DNA from: Coleofasciculus sp. FACHB-T130
GTDB lineage: Bacteria; Cyanobacteriota; Cyanobacteriia; Cyanobacteriales; FACHB-T130
DNA: 64,000 nt
Assembly: GCF_014695375.1 (NCBI RefSeq)
Contig: NZ_JACJOG010000041.1
Location: 172,553 to 236,552, forward strand
Reading direction: 5' to 3'
Shown one piece after another: positions 26,889-35,143 of the stretch (position 1 is the first letter of the stretch; each line of letters starts with the position of its first letter). The notes below the pieces were generated by a model. That model made no database searches. It saw nothing but the letters and a program-made list of their open reading frames with translations, and was not told where the DNA came from. The position numbers and the translations under genes were made by a program.

Positions 26889-28259
26889 ATGGAAACCCTT
26901 GCCTACCTGCATCTTGCCCTGGCCTACGAAGCATCTACGAACAGCGAGTTTCCTATAGTCTGGAATAGCCAAAAAATTTTTGAAGGACTGAACCGCCAAA
27001 AGCTGTCTAGTAGAGCGAGTTTGTCTCTGCTATCGCTTTTTGTCTCACTGAGCCTCTTGGGAATGTCTCAAGCTTTAGCAATACTTGAGCCAGGAAACAC
27101 CGGCGCGGAGGTAGCCACTCTCCAGCAGCGCTTGCAGCAGCTAGGCTATTTCAAAGCAGGTATCACAGGCAATTTTGGCCCGATTACAACGGAAGCTGTG
27201 ATCCAATTCCAGAAAGCTAATGGGCTGGAACCGGATGGCATTGTGGGACCGCGAACCGAAGCCGCCTTACAGAAGAAGCGAGGCAAGCCAATTCAGGCGC
27301 AGACCAGCCAATCTCGGCAGGTCAGACAGGTCAGCCGCCAACGTTTCCAGTCTGTCAGGCAACGTCCGCAGCCGGTCAGCAAGGCTTCTCAGGTCAGCCA
27401 ACGTCCGAGGAGTGGAGTCCTACAGGAAGGAGACAGCGGTCCGGAGGTAGTAGCGCTCCAGCAACGGTTGCAAAAACAGGGCTATTTTCAAGCAAATATC
27501 ACTGGCTATTATGGCCCGATCACAAAAGCAGCTGTTAACCGATTTCAGCAAGCGGCGGGAATGCCAGTAGATGGCATTGTCGGTTCGGATACCCAGGCAG
27601 CTTTGATAGGTGTGGGAGGCGGAGAGGATCGGACTCCGCCTAAAAATATCGCTTCTAGTGGGCAGATCCTACAATTAGGCAGTAACAACCGGCAGGTGGT
27701 AGAACTCCAGCGACGGTTGCGGAAACTGGGAATTTTGCAAGGGGCCATGACTGGCTACTTTGATCAAGACACCAAAGATGCCGTAATTCAGTTTCAGAAA
27801 TCGCAAGGTTTAACAGCTGATGGAATCGCTAGACCCAATACTATATTGGCTCTGAAAAATACAAGCGATCGCTTTAATACAGCTTCTAGCGGACAGATCC
27901 TACAGTTAGGCAGTAACAACCGGGAGGTGGTAGAACTCCAGCGACGGTTGCGGCAGATGGGAATTTTTCAAGGTGCCATGACTGGCTACTTCGATCAAGA
28001 CACCAAAGACGCCGTGATTCAGTTTCAGAAATCGCAAGGTTTAACAGCTGATGGAATCGCTAGACCCGATACTATATTGGCTCTGGAAAATACAAGCGAT
28101 CGCTTTAATGTATTGTCTTTACAAAAGCGTCTGAAAGAAAACGGCTTTTATCGCGGACCATTAAATGGGGTTTTCGAGGCGCAAACCAAAGCAGCAGTTG
28201 AAGCTGCCCAACGTGCTTATGGTCTCAGCGCTGATGACATCGTCAAGGGACGTTTTTAA
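26889..28259 (+). CDS. Peptidoglycan-binding protein, third paralogue, tail to tail with fur
   Basis: A 456-residue paralogue, starting METLAYLHLALAYEA, with a hydrophobic segment at about 43-65. It carries four full PG_binding_1 domains and a fifth, divergent one at the end. The third and fourth are near-identical, encoded by a 231-bp tandem duplication (27651-28110). A basic Gln/Arg/Ser-rich linker covers about 136-175. The C-terminal SPOR-like piece of its neighbours is missing. It points at fur, whose 3' end is 90 bp away, the arrangement of alr1690 and furA in Anabaena. Confidence 0.86.
   Translation: METLAYLHLALAYEASTNSEFPIVWNSQKIFEGLNRQKLSSRASLSLLSLFVSLSLLGMSQALAILEPGNTGAEVATLQQRLQQLGYFKAGITGNFGPITTEAVIQFQKANGLEPDGIVGPRTEAALQKKRGKPIQAQTSQSRQVRQVSRQRFQSVRQRPQPVSKASQVSQRPRSGVLQEGDSGPEVVALQQRLQKQGYFQANITGYYGPITKAAVNRFQQAAGMPVDGIVGSDTQAALIGVGGGEDRTPPKNIASSGQILQLGSNNRQVVELQRRLRKLGILQGAMTGYFDQDTKDAVIQFQKSQGLTADGIARPNTILALKNTSDRFNTASSGQILQLGSNNREVVELQRRLRQMGIFQGAMTGYFDQDTKDAVIQFQKSQGLTADGIARPDTILALENTSDRFNVLSLQKRLKENGFYRGPLNGVFEAQTKAAVEAAQRAYGLSADDIVKGRF
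27651..28110. repeat. 231-bp tandem duplication within the third paralogue
   Basis: Copy 1 runs 27651-27881 and copy 2 27882-28110. They differ at a few scattered bases only. Each encodes one 77-residue peptidoglycan-binding unit, so the duplication kept frame and domain phase. Confidence 0.88.
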
Positions 28260-28273
28260 ACAAACATAGCAAT

Positions 28274-28305
28274 TAGCGATTAGCTATACTACTAGCTAAT
28301 CGCTA
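28274..28305. terminator. Perfect hairpin between convergent genes
   Basis: TAGCGATTAGCTA, a 6-nt loop and TAGCTAATCGCTA (13-bp perfect arms). It lies between the peptidoglycan-binding gene and fur. No T-run follows on either strand, so termination may be leaky. Confidence 0.6.
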
Positions 28306-28349
28306 TGGTGGAAGTGGTGCATCCCGCCCTAACCCTACTCGATCGCTTT

Positions 28350-28805
28350 TTAAATAGGTAGTAAGGCCCGCTGACAAGTCGGACAGATAGCGTGAATTGT
28401 CATCTGACAGTCAAGCAGGTGATACCCTTCTTTTCTGGCTGTTCGGGTGCCGGTTTTCAAAATCGAGTCATTTTTGAATTCAATCGTCTTGTTACACCGA
28501 ACACATATCAAATGGTGATGGTGATGCGGGTAAGGTTGATTGAGTTCGTAATGCTTATGTCCTTCCGCTAGTTCAAGTTCGCGCAAAATGCCTAGCCGAG
28601 CCATTAACTTTAAGGTTCGGTAAATGGTGGATAAGCTTATGTCCTCACCTTCACTGTGCAACAACTCGTGGAGGTCTTCAGCACTAAGATGCTGACCTCT
28701 GGGAAGATGTTGAAAGACATTCAGGATGGTTTCCCGTTGGGGAGTTAAACGCCAGCCCCGCTCGTTCAGTTCAGCCTTGAGTGAGGTTGCTGTGTAGAAA
28801 GACAT
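28350..28805 (-). CDS. fur: Fur-family repressor, FurA-like
   Basis: A 151-residue ferric-uptake-type repressor. The DNA-binding part covers about 8-82 (GWRLTPQRETILNVF, LSLSTIYRTLKLMARLG). The metal-binding dimer domain includes the PHHHHH run near 92-97 and two CxxC pairs (CVRCNKT and CPTCQRA). Length and sequence fit the FurA branch, not Zur or PerR, as judged from memory. It would repress iron-uptake genes when Fe is available. TATTGAGAA repeats upstream at 28831 and 28879 lie in an AT-rich, Fur-box-like stretch, which suggests autoregulation. The antisense neighbour is discussed in the findings. Confidence 0.93.
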   Translation of the reverse strand: MSFYTATSLKAELNERGWRLTPQRETILNVFQHLPRGQHLSAEDLHELLHSEGEDISLSTIYRTLKLMARLGILRELELAEGHKHYELNQPYPHHHHHLICVRCNKTIEFKNDSILKTGTRTARKEGYHLLDCQMTIHAICPTCQRALLPI

Positions 28806-28830
28806 GTTGACCTTCTCAAGAAAGTAGCCC

Positions 28831-28901
28831 TATTGAGAAGAATAGCGAATTCCTAGAATATTTGCAACAATCGAAGCTTATTGAGAATAATATTTAATAA
28901 G
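28831..28901. promoter_or_regulatory. Possible Fur-box region upstream of fur
   Basis: Two copies of TATTGAGAA, at 28831-28839 and 28879-28887, are followed by AT-rich sequence with TAATATTTAATA, 25-100 bp upstream of the fur ATG. This resembles cyanobacterial iron boxes; assignment by eye only. Confidence 0.35.
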
Positions 28902-29116
28902 AAACAAGGCGAAGAAATAGGGAAAGCAACTGGAAAAAGGAAGCAAGATAAGTTAAGAATTATATCTTTTGCTTTTTTCTTTTTTCCTTTTGACCACTGC
29001 TGTGAGTGTCAGTTGTTACTTGTGGGATCTAGTTTTATGCCTTGTCCCTGCTGGGTGCAGTATTTACCGCTTTTTACCACTGCTTGCCGCTCCCTGACTT
29101 TCTATATTTGAAATCA

Positions 29117-29145
29117 CAAAACCCTCCTTAAAAAGGGGGGTTTTG
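29117..29145 (-). terminator. Terminator after the sigma factor gene
   Basis: Arms CAAAACCCTCCTT and AAGGGGGGTTTTG pair with one mismatch over a 3-nt loop, 44 bp beyond the sigma factor stop codon. Confidence 0.7.
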
Positions 29146-29188
29146 AGAAATTAGTATTGGGCAGTTGTGAAAATGAAATTACTATTTC

Positions 29189-30466
29189 TTAGCCCAAGGA
29201 CTCCAGATAGTCGCGTACACGGTTGCGGCGCTTGGGTTGCCGCAACTTTTGTAAAGCTTTGGCTTCAATTTGACGAACTCGTTCTCTAGATAAATCCAGA
29301 GCGCGACCAATTTCTGCCAAGGAGTAAGGATGACCATCTCCTAAGCCAAACCGCATCCGAATCACATCTCGCTCGCGGCTGGTGAGATCGGCAAGCAGCT
29401 GCTGCAAATCTCGGTGTAAAGCTTCTCGCATCAACACTTCTTCGGGAGATATGCTGTCTGTTTCCAGCAAGTCCCCTAGTTCCGTGTCTTTCTCCTTTCC
29501 TACTTTAATTTCTAAAGAGACAGAACGAGGCACCCGAAGTAAAACTTCCCGTACCTGCTCCGGTGTCATTTCTAACTCAACGCCGATATCCTCAATGCTT
29601 GCCGTGCGACCTTTTTCTTGAGAAATTTTGCGCTGAGCTTTCTTAATTTTGTTGAGCTTTTCGGTGATGTGAACCGGCAGGCGGATAGTACGACTTTGAG
29701 TCGCGATCGCTCTGGTAATTCCTTGACGAATCCACCAGTAAGCATAGGTGCTAAACCGATAACCCTTGGTCGGATCGAACTTCTCAACCGCCCGTTCTAG
29801 CCCAAGGGTTCCTTCCTGGACTAAATCCAACAATTCCAGTCCGCGATTTTGATACTTCTTCGCCACAGAAACCACTAGACGCAGGTTGGCCTTGATCATG
29901 TGTTCTTTGGCGCGAATGCCAGTGGCCTGAATCCGCTCTAGCTCTTCAACTGCCAGACCTGCTACTTCTGCCCAGCGACGCTTCCCAGCAGCTAATGTAG
30001 GCTTCAGGTTGCTCAGCTCAATACCCGCTTCCGTCGCCCACCGTTCCAAAGAAGGACGGTGCCCCAACTGAGATGCTAGACGATCGTGTACTTCAATCAG
30101 ATGCACATACGGCTGAATCACTGGATCTGCCTGGTTGGCAGTATCATTTCTCAGCTCCAGCAACCGCATATGACGCTGGACTTTTTGAGCTTCCGAGACT
30201 TCCTCATCTCGCCCTAGTAACCGAACCCGGCCAATTTCCTGAAGATATAACCGAACCAGATCGGTAGTACGACGGCTGGCAGTTGCCCGTAGAGATGCCT
30301 CGCCGAGTCGCCCGTACTCTGCATCTAGACCTTCCATCTCAGGGCTATCGAGATCATCCACCGGGGGTCGAGCATCGTCGTTCAACACGGCAGACCCAAA
30401 GTTGTAATTTGGCAACTCGGAGTCAAATTCTGTATCTGTCTCTGCATAAAAAGGAGTGGCTGGCAT
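29189..30466 (-). CDS. sigC: Group 2 RNA polymerase sigma factor, probably SigC-type
   Basis: A 425-residue sigma-70 family protein. Region 1.2 lies near 65-95 (DLVRLYLQEIGRVRLL). Region 2, with the -10-recognising RFSTYAYWWIRQGITRAI, is at about 235-260, region 3 at about 280-345, and region 4.2 with LSRERVRQIEAKALQKLR near 395-412. It ends in RVRDYLESLG. The start MPATPFYAETD and the length resemble cyanobacterial SigC rather than the primary SigA; this subgroup call is from memory and less sure than the family. SigC-type factors act in stationary phase, heat and nitrogen stress. A 14-bp palindrome lies 148 bp upstream. Confidence 0.9.
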   Translation of the reverse strand: MPATPFYAETDTEFDSELPNYNFGSAVLNDDARPPVDDLDSPEMEGLDAEYGRLGEASLRATASRRTTDLVRLYLQEIGRVRLLGRDEEVSEAQKVQRHMRLLELRNDTANQADPVIQPYVHLIEVHDRLASQLGHRPSLERWATEAGIELSNLKPTLAAGKRRWAEVAGLAVEELERIQATGIRAKEHMIKANLRLVVSVAKKYQNRGLELLDLVQEGTLGLERAVEKFDPTKGYRFSTYAYWWIRQGITRAIATQSRTIRLPVHITEKLNKIKKAQRKISQEKGRTASIEDIGVELEMTPEQVREVLLRVPRSVSLEIKVGKEKDTELGDLLETDSISPEEVLMREALHRDLQQLLADLTSRERDVIRMRFGLGDGHPYSLAEIGRALDLSRERVRQIEAKALQKLRQPKRRNRVRDYLESLG

Positions 30467-30852
30467 AGGGATCTCTCAATTGCGTCCGGAATAGTCTTTC
30501 AATTAATCACTTCACTACTTATTGCTAGAATTCCCACCCTCCAGGACGAAACAGCTAATGCTTACCTTTCTGTTACTTTCTGTTACATCTAGCTGCATGA
30601 CACTTACTAAATTCATCGATATCGATGGTTATGCAGGTAGGGACGACGTGACATTCAGAAAAACCTGTCTCTAGTAGGATTCAGATTTCTATCTTTGGGT
30701 AGTATAGGCAGCGCTCAATCTTAGAGTAGTGATTTGGGTCAAAGGCCAAGTTAATCTACATCACCAATTGAAGGATTTCCTGAAAAATCCCTAGGGTTAA
30801 GAAAGAATATTGGCTCAAAGAGTTCCCTATAGATGGTTTTAAGGGCTAAAAC
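30467..30852. other. Spacer upstream of the sigma factor gene
   Basis: About 385 bp between gpsA (3' end) and the sigma factor start, both minus. It contains a perfect palindrome CATCGATATCGATG at 30614-30627. No other gene or clear hairpin was seen. Confidence 0.55.
30614..30627. promoter_or_regulatory. 14-bp perfect palindrome upstream of sigma factor
   Basis: CATCGAT joined to ATCGATG with no spacer, 148 bp before the start codon. It could be a dimer operator; no known consensus was matched. Confidence 0.35.
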
Positions 30853-31836
30853 CTAGCTATACTCAGGTTTGCTGTCTCTTAGCATGAGTGCTTCAACTGC
30901 TGAGAGTGGGGTAACTTCCCCTTTGAGCAAGCGATAGACTTGGTAAGAAATCGGAACTGAAATTTCTTCTCGATCCGCTCGTTGAATCAGCACGGAAGCG
31001 GTGTTGACCCCTTCAGCGGTTCCTTCCAGCTCGGTTAAAACTTCGGAGAGTGTCTTACCTTGAGCCAACCTGTAACCAACCTGATAATTGCGACTGAGAC
31101 TGCTGTTGCAGGTGGCGAGTAAGTCACCAAGTCCTGACAATCCATAAAACGTTTCAGGTTGTGCCCCCCAGCAGTTGCCGATGCGGATGATTTCAGTAAG
31201 ACCACGGGTTAACAAAGCGGCTTTGGCATTCGTTCCCAGTTGCAAACCATCACAAGTACCGGCAGCGATCGCCATCACGTTTTTTAGCGTTCCGCCGAGT
31301 TCCACTCCCAAAGGATCAGCATTGGTATAAACCCGAAAACTGGGGGACGAAAACACCGCTTGCACCGACGAGGCAGCGGCAGCATCCCGGCTGGCTACCA
31401 CCGTAGCAGCTGGCAATCCTTGTTGAATTTCTTTAGCAAGATTTGGCCCCGATAGAACGACCACTGGGCGAGTCGGAAATGCCGCCTGCCATATTTGTGA
31501 AGGGGTGCAGGTAGTGACAGGATCTAATCCTTTGGTAGCGGTGACGAAAATTGGCTTAGAAGAGACAGCCTTTTGTACATTCGCCGCAACCTCGCCGACA
31601 CCTTTCATCGAGATGGCGGATAAAACAATTTCAGCATTCTCTAGAACCGCCTCTAAGCATAGGGAAGACTGACGCGACCACACACGGACGTGATGACCGT
31701 TCTGAGATGCGAGAGAGGCAAGGGTCGTACCCCAAGCGCCCGATCCAAGAATCGCTATGGTGAGTTTTGAGTTTTGACCTTTCGCTTCCCTCAAGGGAAT
31801 CGTTTTGATTGAGTTAGAGGAGTTCTGGTCACTCAT
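30853..31836 (-). CDS. gpsA: Glycerol-3-phosphate dehydrogenase [NAD(P)+]
   Basis: Reduces dihydroxyacetone phosphate to sn-glycerol-3-phosphate for phospholipid and glycolipid synthesis. The 327-residue protein has the Rossmann motif [10 protein letters not shown] (about 31-40), [18 protein letters not shown] and the catalytic-Lys region [15 protein letters not shown]. The N-terminus is extended by about 25 residues. Part of it (KGQNSKLT) is encoded by two GTTTTGA heptamers (31764-31777). The ATG overlaps the end of lipA by 8 bp, so the two are translationally coupled. Confidence 0.95.
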   Translation of the reverse strand: MSDQNSSNSIKTIPLREAKGQNSKLTIAILGSGAWGTTLASLASQNGHHVRVWSRQSSLCLEAVLENAEIVLSAISMKGVGEVAANVQKAVSSKPIFVTATKGLDPVTTCTPSQIWQAAFPTRPVVVLSGPNLAKEIQQGLPAATVVASRDAAAASSVQAVFSSPSFRVYTNADPLGVELGGTLKNVMAIAAGTCDGLQLGTNAKAALLTRGLTEIIRIGNCWGAQPETFYGLSGLGDLLATCNSSLSRNYQVGYRLAQGKTLSEVLTELEGTAEGVNTASVLIQRADREEISVPISYQVYRLLKGEVTPLSAVEALMLRDSKPEYS

Positions 31837-32713
31837 AACTCTTGAATCGAGGATAGCGTTCCATCAATTCCCGCACCTGTTCGGCATGATAAGAACTCCG
31901 AGTCAGGGGAGAGGAGACGATTTGCAGGAAACCCAGCGACTCGCCAAACTGTCTCCAAGCATCAAACTGAGCAGGTGTGACAAAGCCATCGACTTTCAAA
32001 TGTTTTTGGGAGGGTTGGAGATATTGCCCAATCGTCAAAATATCGCAATCGACATCTCGTAAATCTTGCATTACCTGCCGGATTTCGGCGTCAGTTTCTC
32101 CCAGCCCTACCATCAAACCAGATTTTGTGTAAACCCAAGGGGCTAACTCGCGGGTTCGATGTAGTAGTTCGAGCGATCGCTGATAATTCCCTTGAGGACG
32201 CACCCGCCGGTAAAGACTGGGAACCGTTTCTGTATTGTGGTTTAGTACTTCCGGCGCTGCCTGGAGGATTGTTTCGAGTGCCCCCCAGTTGCCGCACAAG
32301 TCAGGAATCAATACCTCAATTGTCGTCTTTGGTGAGGTGGCGCGTACCGCTTGAATGCAGCGGACAAACTGAGACGCACCGCCATCCGGCAAGTCATCCC
32401 GGTTCACGGAGGTAATTACGACATGATTGAGTCGGAGTCGTCTAACTGCCTCCGCCAAGTTTTCTGGTTCCGTGGGGTCAAGCGCTTTGGGCTTTTTCTC
32501 AAAGTCGATATCGCAATAGGGGCAAGCCCGCGTGCAGGCTGGCCCCATAATTAAGAATGTCGCTGTACCGGCTTGGAAACACTCGCCGATGTTGGGGCAA
32601 GAGGCTTCCTCACAAACGGTATTCAGCCCCAAATCCCGCAAAATTTCTTTAACACTACCGACCCGTTCCCCCTGAGGCGCTTTGACGCGCAACCAATCTG
32701 GTTTAACAGCCAC
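31829..32713 (-). CDS. lipA: Lipoyl synthase
   Basis: Radical-SAM enzyme that inserts two sulfurs into the octanoyl group of E2 and H proteins. The 294-residue protein carries both iron-sulfur motifs: the auxiliary cluster [12 protein letters not shown] (about 35-46) and the radical-[14 protein letters not shown] (about 60-70). The C-terminal RSSYHAEQ is typical. Lipoate serves pyruvate dehydrogenase and the glycine cleavage system. It heads the lipA-gpsA pair. The start [18 protein letters not shown] is typical in place and length. Confidence 0.96.
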   Translation of the reverse strand: MAVKPDWLRVKAPQGERVGSVKEILRDLGLNTVCEEASCPNIGECFQAGTATFLIMGPACTRACPYCDIDFEKKPKALDPTEPENLAEAVRRLRLNHVVITSVNRDDLPDGGASQFVRCIQAVRATSPKTTIEVLIPDLCGNWGALETILQAAPEVLNHNTETVPSLYRRVRPQGNYQRSLELLHRTRELAPWVYTKSGLMVGLGETDAEIRQVMQDLRDVDCDILTIGQYLQPSQKHLKVDGFVTPAQFDAWRQFGESLGFLQIVSSPLTRSSYHAEQVRELMERYPRFKSYE

Positions 32714-32850
32714 AACCCGCTTTTTCCACTTTCAGTCATACAGAGTTTATCGTAGCAAGCAACGGACTCAGTGAATTAATTTCTGGTGGAGTGGGTTGGT
32801 GATTTGGGATTTGGCGTGATATTGTGGATCTAGTTTGTCACTTATGACAA

Positions 32851-32924
32851 CGGGATGTAGCGCAGCTTGGTAGCGCACCTCGTTCGGGACGAGGGGGTCG
32901 CAGGTTCAAATCCTGTCATCCCGA
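32851..32924 (+). tRNA. tRNA-Pro (anticodon CGG)
   Basis: A complete cloverleaf of 74 nt. Acceptor CGGGATG pairs with CATCCCG, with discriminator A. The D-arm is GCGC...GCGC with AGCTTGGTA in the loop. The anticodon arm is CCTCG-TTCGGGA-CGAGG, giving CGG. The T-arm has GTTCAAATC. C1-G72 is typical of bacterial tRNA-Pro. CCA is not encoded. Confidence 0.97.
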
Positions 32925-32953
32925 TTTTGATTTTTTGAATGACACTTGCGATG

Positions 32954-33196
32954 TCATCCTGAAGTGCGTCCAATAATTCTCATTTGACGATCGACAACGT
33001 TACCCCTAGACTCCTCAACAGAGGTATCGGGAACAAGTTCATCAACGTTGTCATAATCATGAGTTGCGTCATTTAGATCCGATTCCTCAGAATAATCGGC
33101 ACGTGCGGTATCGGGGCCAGCATCAGGGGTGAGAAACCCGCTGCCAGTGTTGTCAGCGCCGACAGCATCAACGTGCTTTGGTCGATTTGAAAACAT
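32954..33196 (-). CDS. Acidic hypothetical protein (80 aa)
   Basis: A hydrophilic 80-residue protein, rich in Asp, Glu, Ser and Thr (TPDAGPDTARADYSEESD), with a basic end (RQMRIIGRTSG). No domain, signal peptide or membrane helix. Start: ATG 33196 (MFSNRPKHVDAV) has GAGGA about 6 nt upstream and is preferred over an in-frame start 13 codons earlier. Probably disordered. Family not recognised. It lies between tRNA-Pro and a broken Uma2 gene. Confidence 0.55.
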   Translation of the reverse strand: MFSNRPKHVDAVGADNTGSGFLTPDAGPDTARADYSEESDLNDATHDYDNVDELVPDTSVEESRGNVVDRQMRIIGRTSG

Positions 33197-33664
33197 TGTT
33201 TTTCCTCGGGCTATAAGGCACAAATGAGATTTCATAACTACAGATTTTTTCTGTCAGTTATGTCTCAAGTGTTGAAATTTTATTGCCGCTATACATCAGC
33301 CTGAAGGCTTAGACTCAGTTGAGAGCGATCGCACTTTGCTGATGGAGCGAGATGGGGTGCGATCGCATCTTGACCCCGTTGTCAGCCAGTAATTTTGCTC
33401 TGGCTAGATGTATTTTTTTAGGGGTGGGTGGGGACACTGAATGAGGGAAGCGATCGCGCCTTGAGCGTTGCGCTTCACTCCACTCAGGATGCAAAATAAC
33501 AACTTATTAGACTTTTAAAACAGCTTCTAAAAGTAAGCACAGCTAGTGGAGATCGCCTTTTTCCCTACCACTTTCCTACACAAAAAACCGAGCCACAGTG
33601 CAGGTAAAATCTGGCAATAGAGGTGAACTTAACTCATCATTATTTAGTAGCGTTGCTATCAATT
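33197..33664. other. Spacer with several HIP1 octamers
   Basis: About 470 bp without a gene. Several GATCGC-containing sites, including two HIP1-like octamers between 33328 and 33366, and otherwise plain sequence. Confidence 0.5.
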
Positions 33665-34144
33665 TTAGCGTCGCATTTCGCGGTGGTAGATTTCAACTTG
33701 TTGCAAGCGCCAATCGGCAATCCAATACTCTTGGACTCCCCGTGATGCGTAAAGTTTGAGTTTAGGTTCTCTATCTTGGCGTTCATTCTCTATACCAGGT
33801 GATAACACTTCCACCACTAATTCTGGTGCGCCTGTTAGATGTCCCGCCTCGTCTAGCAATACAGCTAATCTTCCGTTACTAGCCCACACTACATCTGGTA
33901 TGACGTTATCTGATTCGCTGAATAGCACACCCGGAGTGATGCTGGCTTGCCCTAAACCACTAAAAACAGACCAAGCATCGACTTCTCAACAGATGTTGAA
34001 GCAGGTGCGTTGATGCTTCCAGTGGGGCGCTCTGGTCATAAACAACTCTCCATTAATAATCTCATAGCGCGTGCCTTCGTTTTCAGGTAAGAGGTTGATA
34101 TCTGTAGTAGCCCAACGCACTCCATTAGTTACCGTAGGCTGCAT
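33665..34144 (-). pseudogene. Uma2-family endonuclease-like gene with in-frame stop
   Basis: The frame from ATG 34144, with AAGGAG upstream, is open for 52 codons, has TGA at 33986-33988, then continues in the same frame to the end at 33665 (160 codons in all). The two halves together match the Uma2 (DUF820) family: YEIINGELF and PHWKHQ in the first, LGQASITPGVLF, VIPDVVWAS, PELVVEVLSPG and EYWIAD in the second. The PD-(D/E)xK-type residues in PDVV and ELVVEVLS are present. A single change (probably CGA to TGA) would explain it. Uma2 genes are numerous in filamentous cyanobacteria, and their role is poorly known. Confidence 0.82.
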
Positions 34145-34190
34145 AGGAGAACTCCTTTTCATTAGCTGTATATATAGTAGTATCCCTATT

Positions 34191-34226
34191 AAAGAACCCG
34201 GTTTCTCTTCTGAAACCGGGTTCTTT
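34191..34226. terminator. Strong bidirectional terminator
   Basis: AAAGAACCCGGTTTC, a 6-nt loop and GAAACCGGGTTCTTT: 15-bp perfect arms with A/T ends on both sides. It lies 19 bp beyond the nirD stop codon and ends the nirB-nirD unit. Confidence 0.88.
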
Positions 34227-34244
34227 GATGAAATGTAGCAGTAG

Positions 34245-34607
34245 TTATTCGCTAATAGCTACCTGCACTTTATCTTCCACCACTCTTACAGGAAAAGTAG
34301 GAACGCTTACGGTTTCATCGTCTAAGCATTCTCCGGTGAGCAAGTTAAAATTTTGCTTGTAGATGGGGGATGCAACTTTGGGAATGCCATTGCGATCGCC
34401 TAAAATTCCCCGCGATAGGACAAAGGCTTTACTAAAGGGATCGTAATTGCCTAGCGCAAATACATCAGTTTCTTGTCCCACACGGAAAATTGCCACTTGT
34501 TGATCTTCAACTAAAGCACAAACTCCAGTGTTGGGCGCGATCGCTGACAGCGGACAAATATCAACCCATGTAGAAATTGTCTGACGAATCGGTAATGCTT
34601 GAACCAT
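34245..34607 (-). CDS. nirD: Nitrite reductase (NADH) small subunit
   Basis: A 120-residue protein of the NirD type: a Rieske-like fold without the iron-sulfur ligands. Matching motifs are DICPLSAIAPNTGVCALVED, QQVAIFRVG, NYDPFSKAFVLSRGILGD and VASPIYKQNFNL, close to the enterobacterial NirD pattern. It pairs with NirB in cytosolic NADH-dependent nitrite reduction to ammonium. It is separated from nirB by an unknown gene, and a strong terminator follows. Confidence 0.92.
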   Translation of the reverse strand: MVQALPIRQTISTWVDICPLSAIAPNTGVCALVEDQQVAIFRVGQETDVFALGNYDPFSKAFVLSRGILGDRNGIPKVASPIYKQNFNLLTGECLDDETVSVPTFPVRVVEDKVQVAISE

Positions 34608-34673
34608 TTTCTTTTCCTATTGATTAACGGGTTGGTGTAGCCTAGCTTGAAAAATTCAACACATTGCAGCAAT

Positions 34674-35099
34674 TCAAACTAACTCAAAAACTCGCTCTTT
34701 GGTTATTTGAACCGTACTGCATAGTTCGCTTAACACAGGTTCCAAATACAGCACGGCTGCAATGTTATTTCTGCCTGATTCCTGCTGCTTACGCCTAATT
34801 TCTTCTAGGTCAACGGAATGTTTCTTGACACGAAACATTCCTATATACTTCCACCTAGCTCGATGTAGCTTGAGGAACACTGGAATAGCACCTCCTTGTT
34901 GGCAGAGTATCTCAGCTTTCTGTTTTACTTTTGGTGAATCTTCTACCAAAACTTCATCAGGAGCTTTTGAGTCCAGGGTAGGCTTAAAACATCCACACAC
35001 AATCTTTCCAGCACGCTGAGGAAGATAAGTTTGGAGTTCTCCACCCAATGCAGAATGAATTTGATAGCGTGTGTATGTTTTTCCTAGTTGAAATAACAT
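34674..35099 (-). CDS. Unknown protein inserted between nirB and nirD
   Basis: A 141-residue protein from ATG 35099 (MLFQLGKTYTRYQ); the longer frame from 35135 would start with TTG. Visible features: FQLGKTYTRYQIHSALGG near the N-terminus, then YLPQRAGKIVCGCF, GGAIPVFLKLHRARWKYIGMFRV, and a polar, Gln/Arg-rich segment (RRKQQESGRNN). No signal peptide or membrane helix. The pattern faintly recalls N-terminal modules of some HNH/restriction-type proteins, but I could not assign a family. It is in the same direction as nirB (45 bp downstream) and nirD (67 bp upstream of its start). Codon use does not look foreign. Confidence 0.65.
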   Translation of the reverse strand: MLFQLGKTYTRYQIHSALGGELQTYLPQRAGKIVCGCFKPTLDSKAPDEVLVEDSPKVKQKAEILCQQGGAIPVFLKLHRARWKYIGMFRVKKHSVDLEEIRRKQQESGRNNIAAVLYLEPVLSELCSTVQITKERVFELV

Positions 35100-35143
35100 C
35101 AGTTTTTTTAAACTGTAGGTAATGCACCAGAGCAACAGTCAGC

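Noticed and set aside
27651..28110. Large direct repeat as possible transposon ends
   Set aside because: It is a tandem in-frame domain duplication within one gene.
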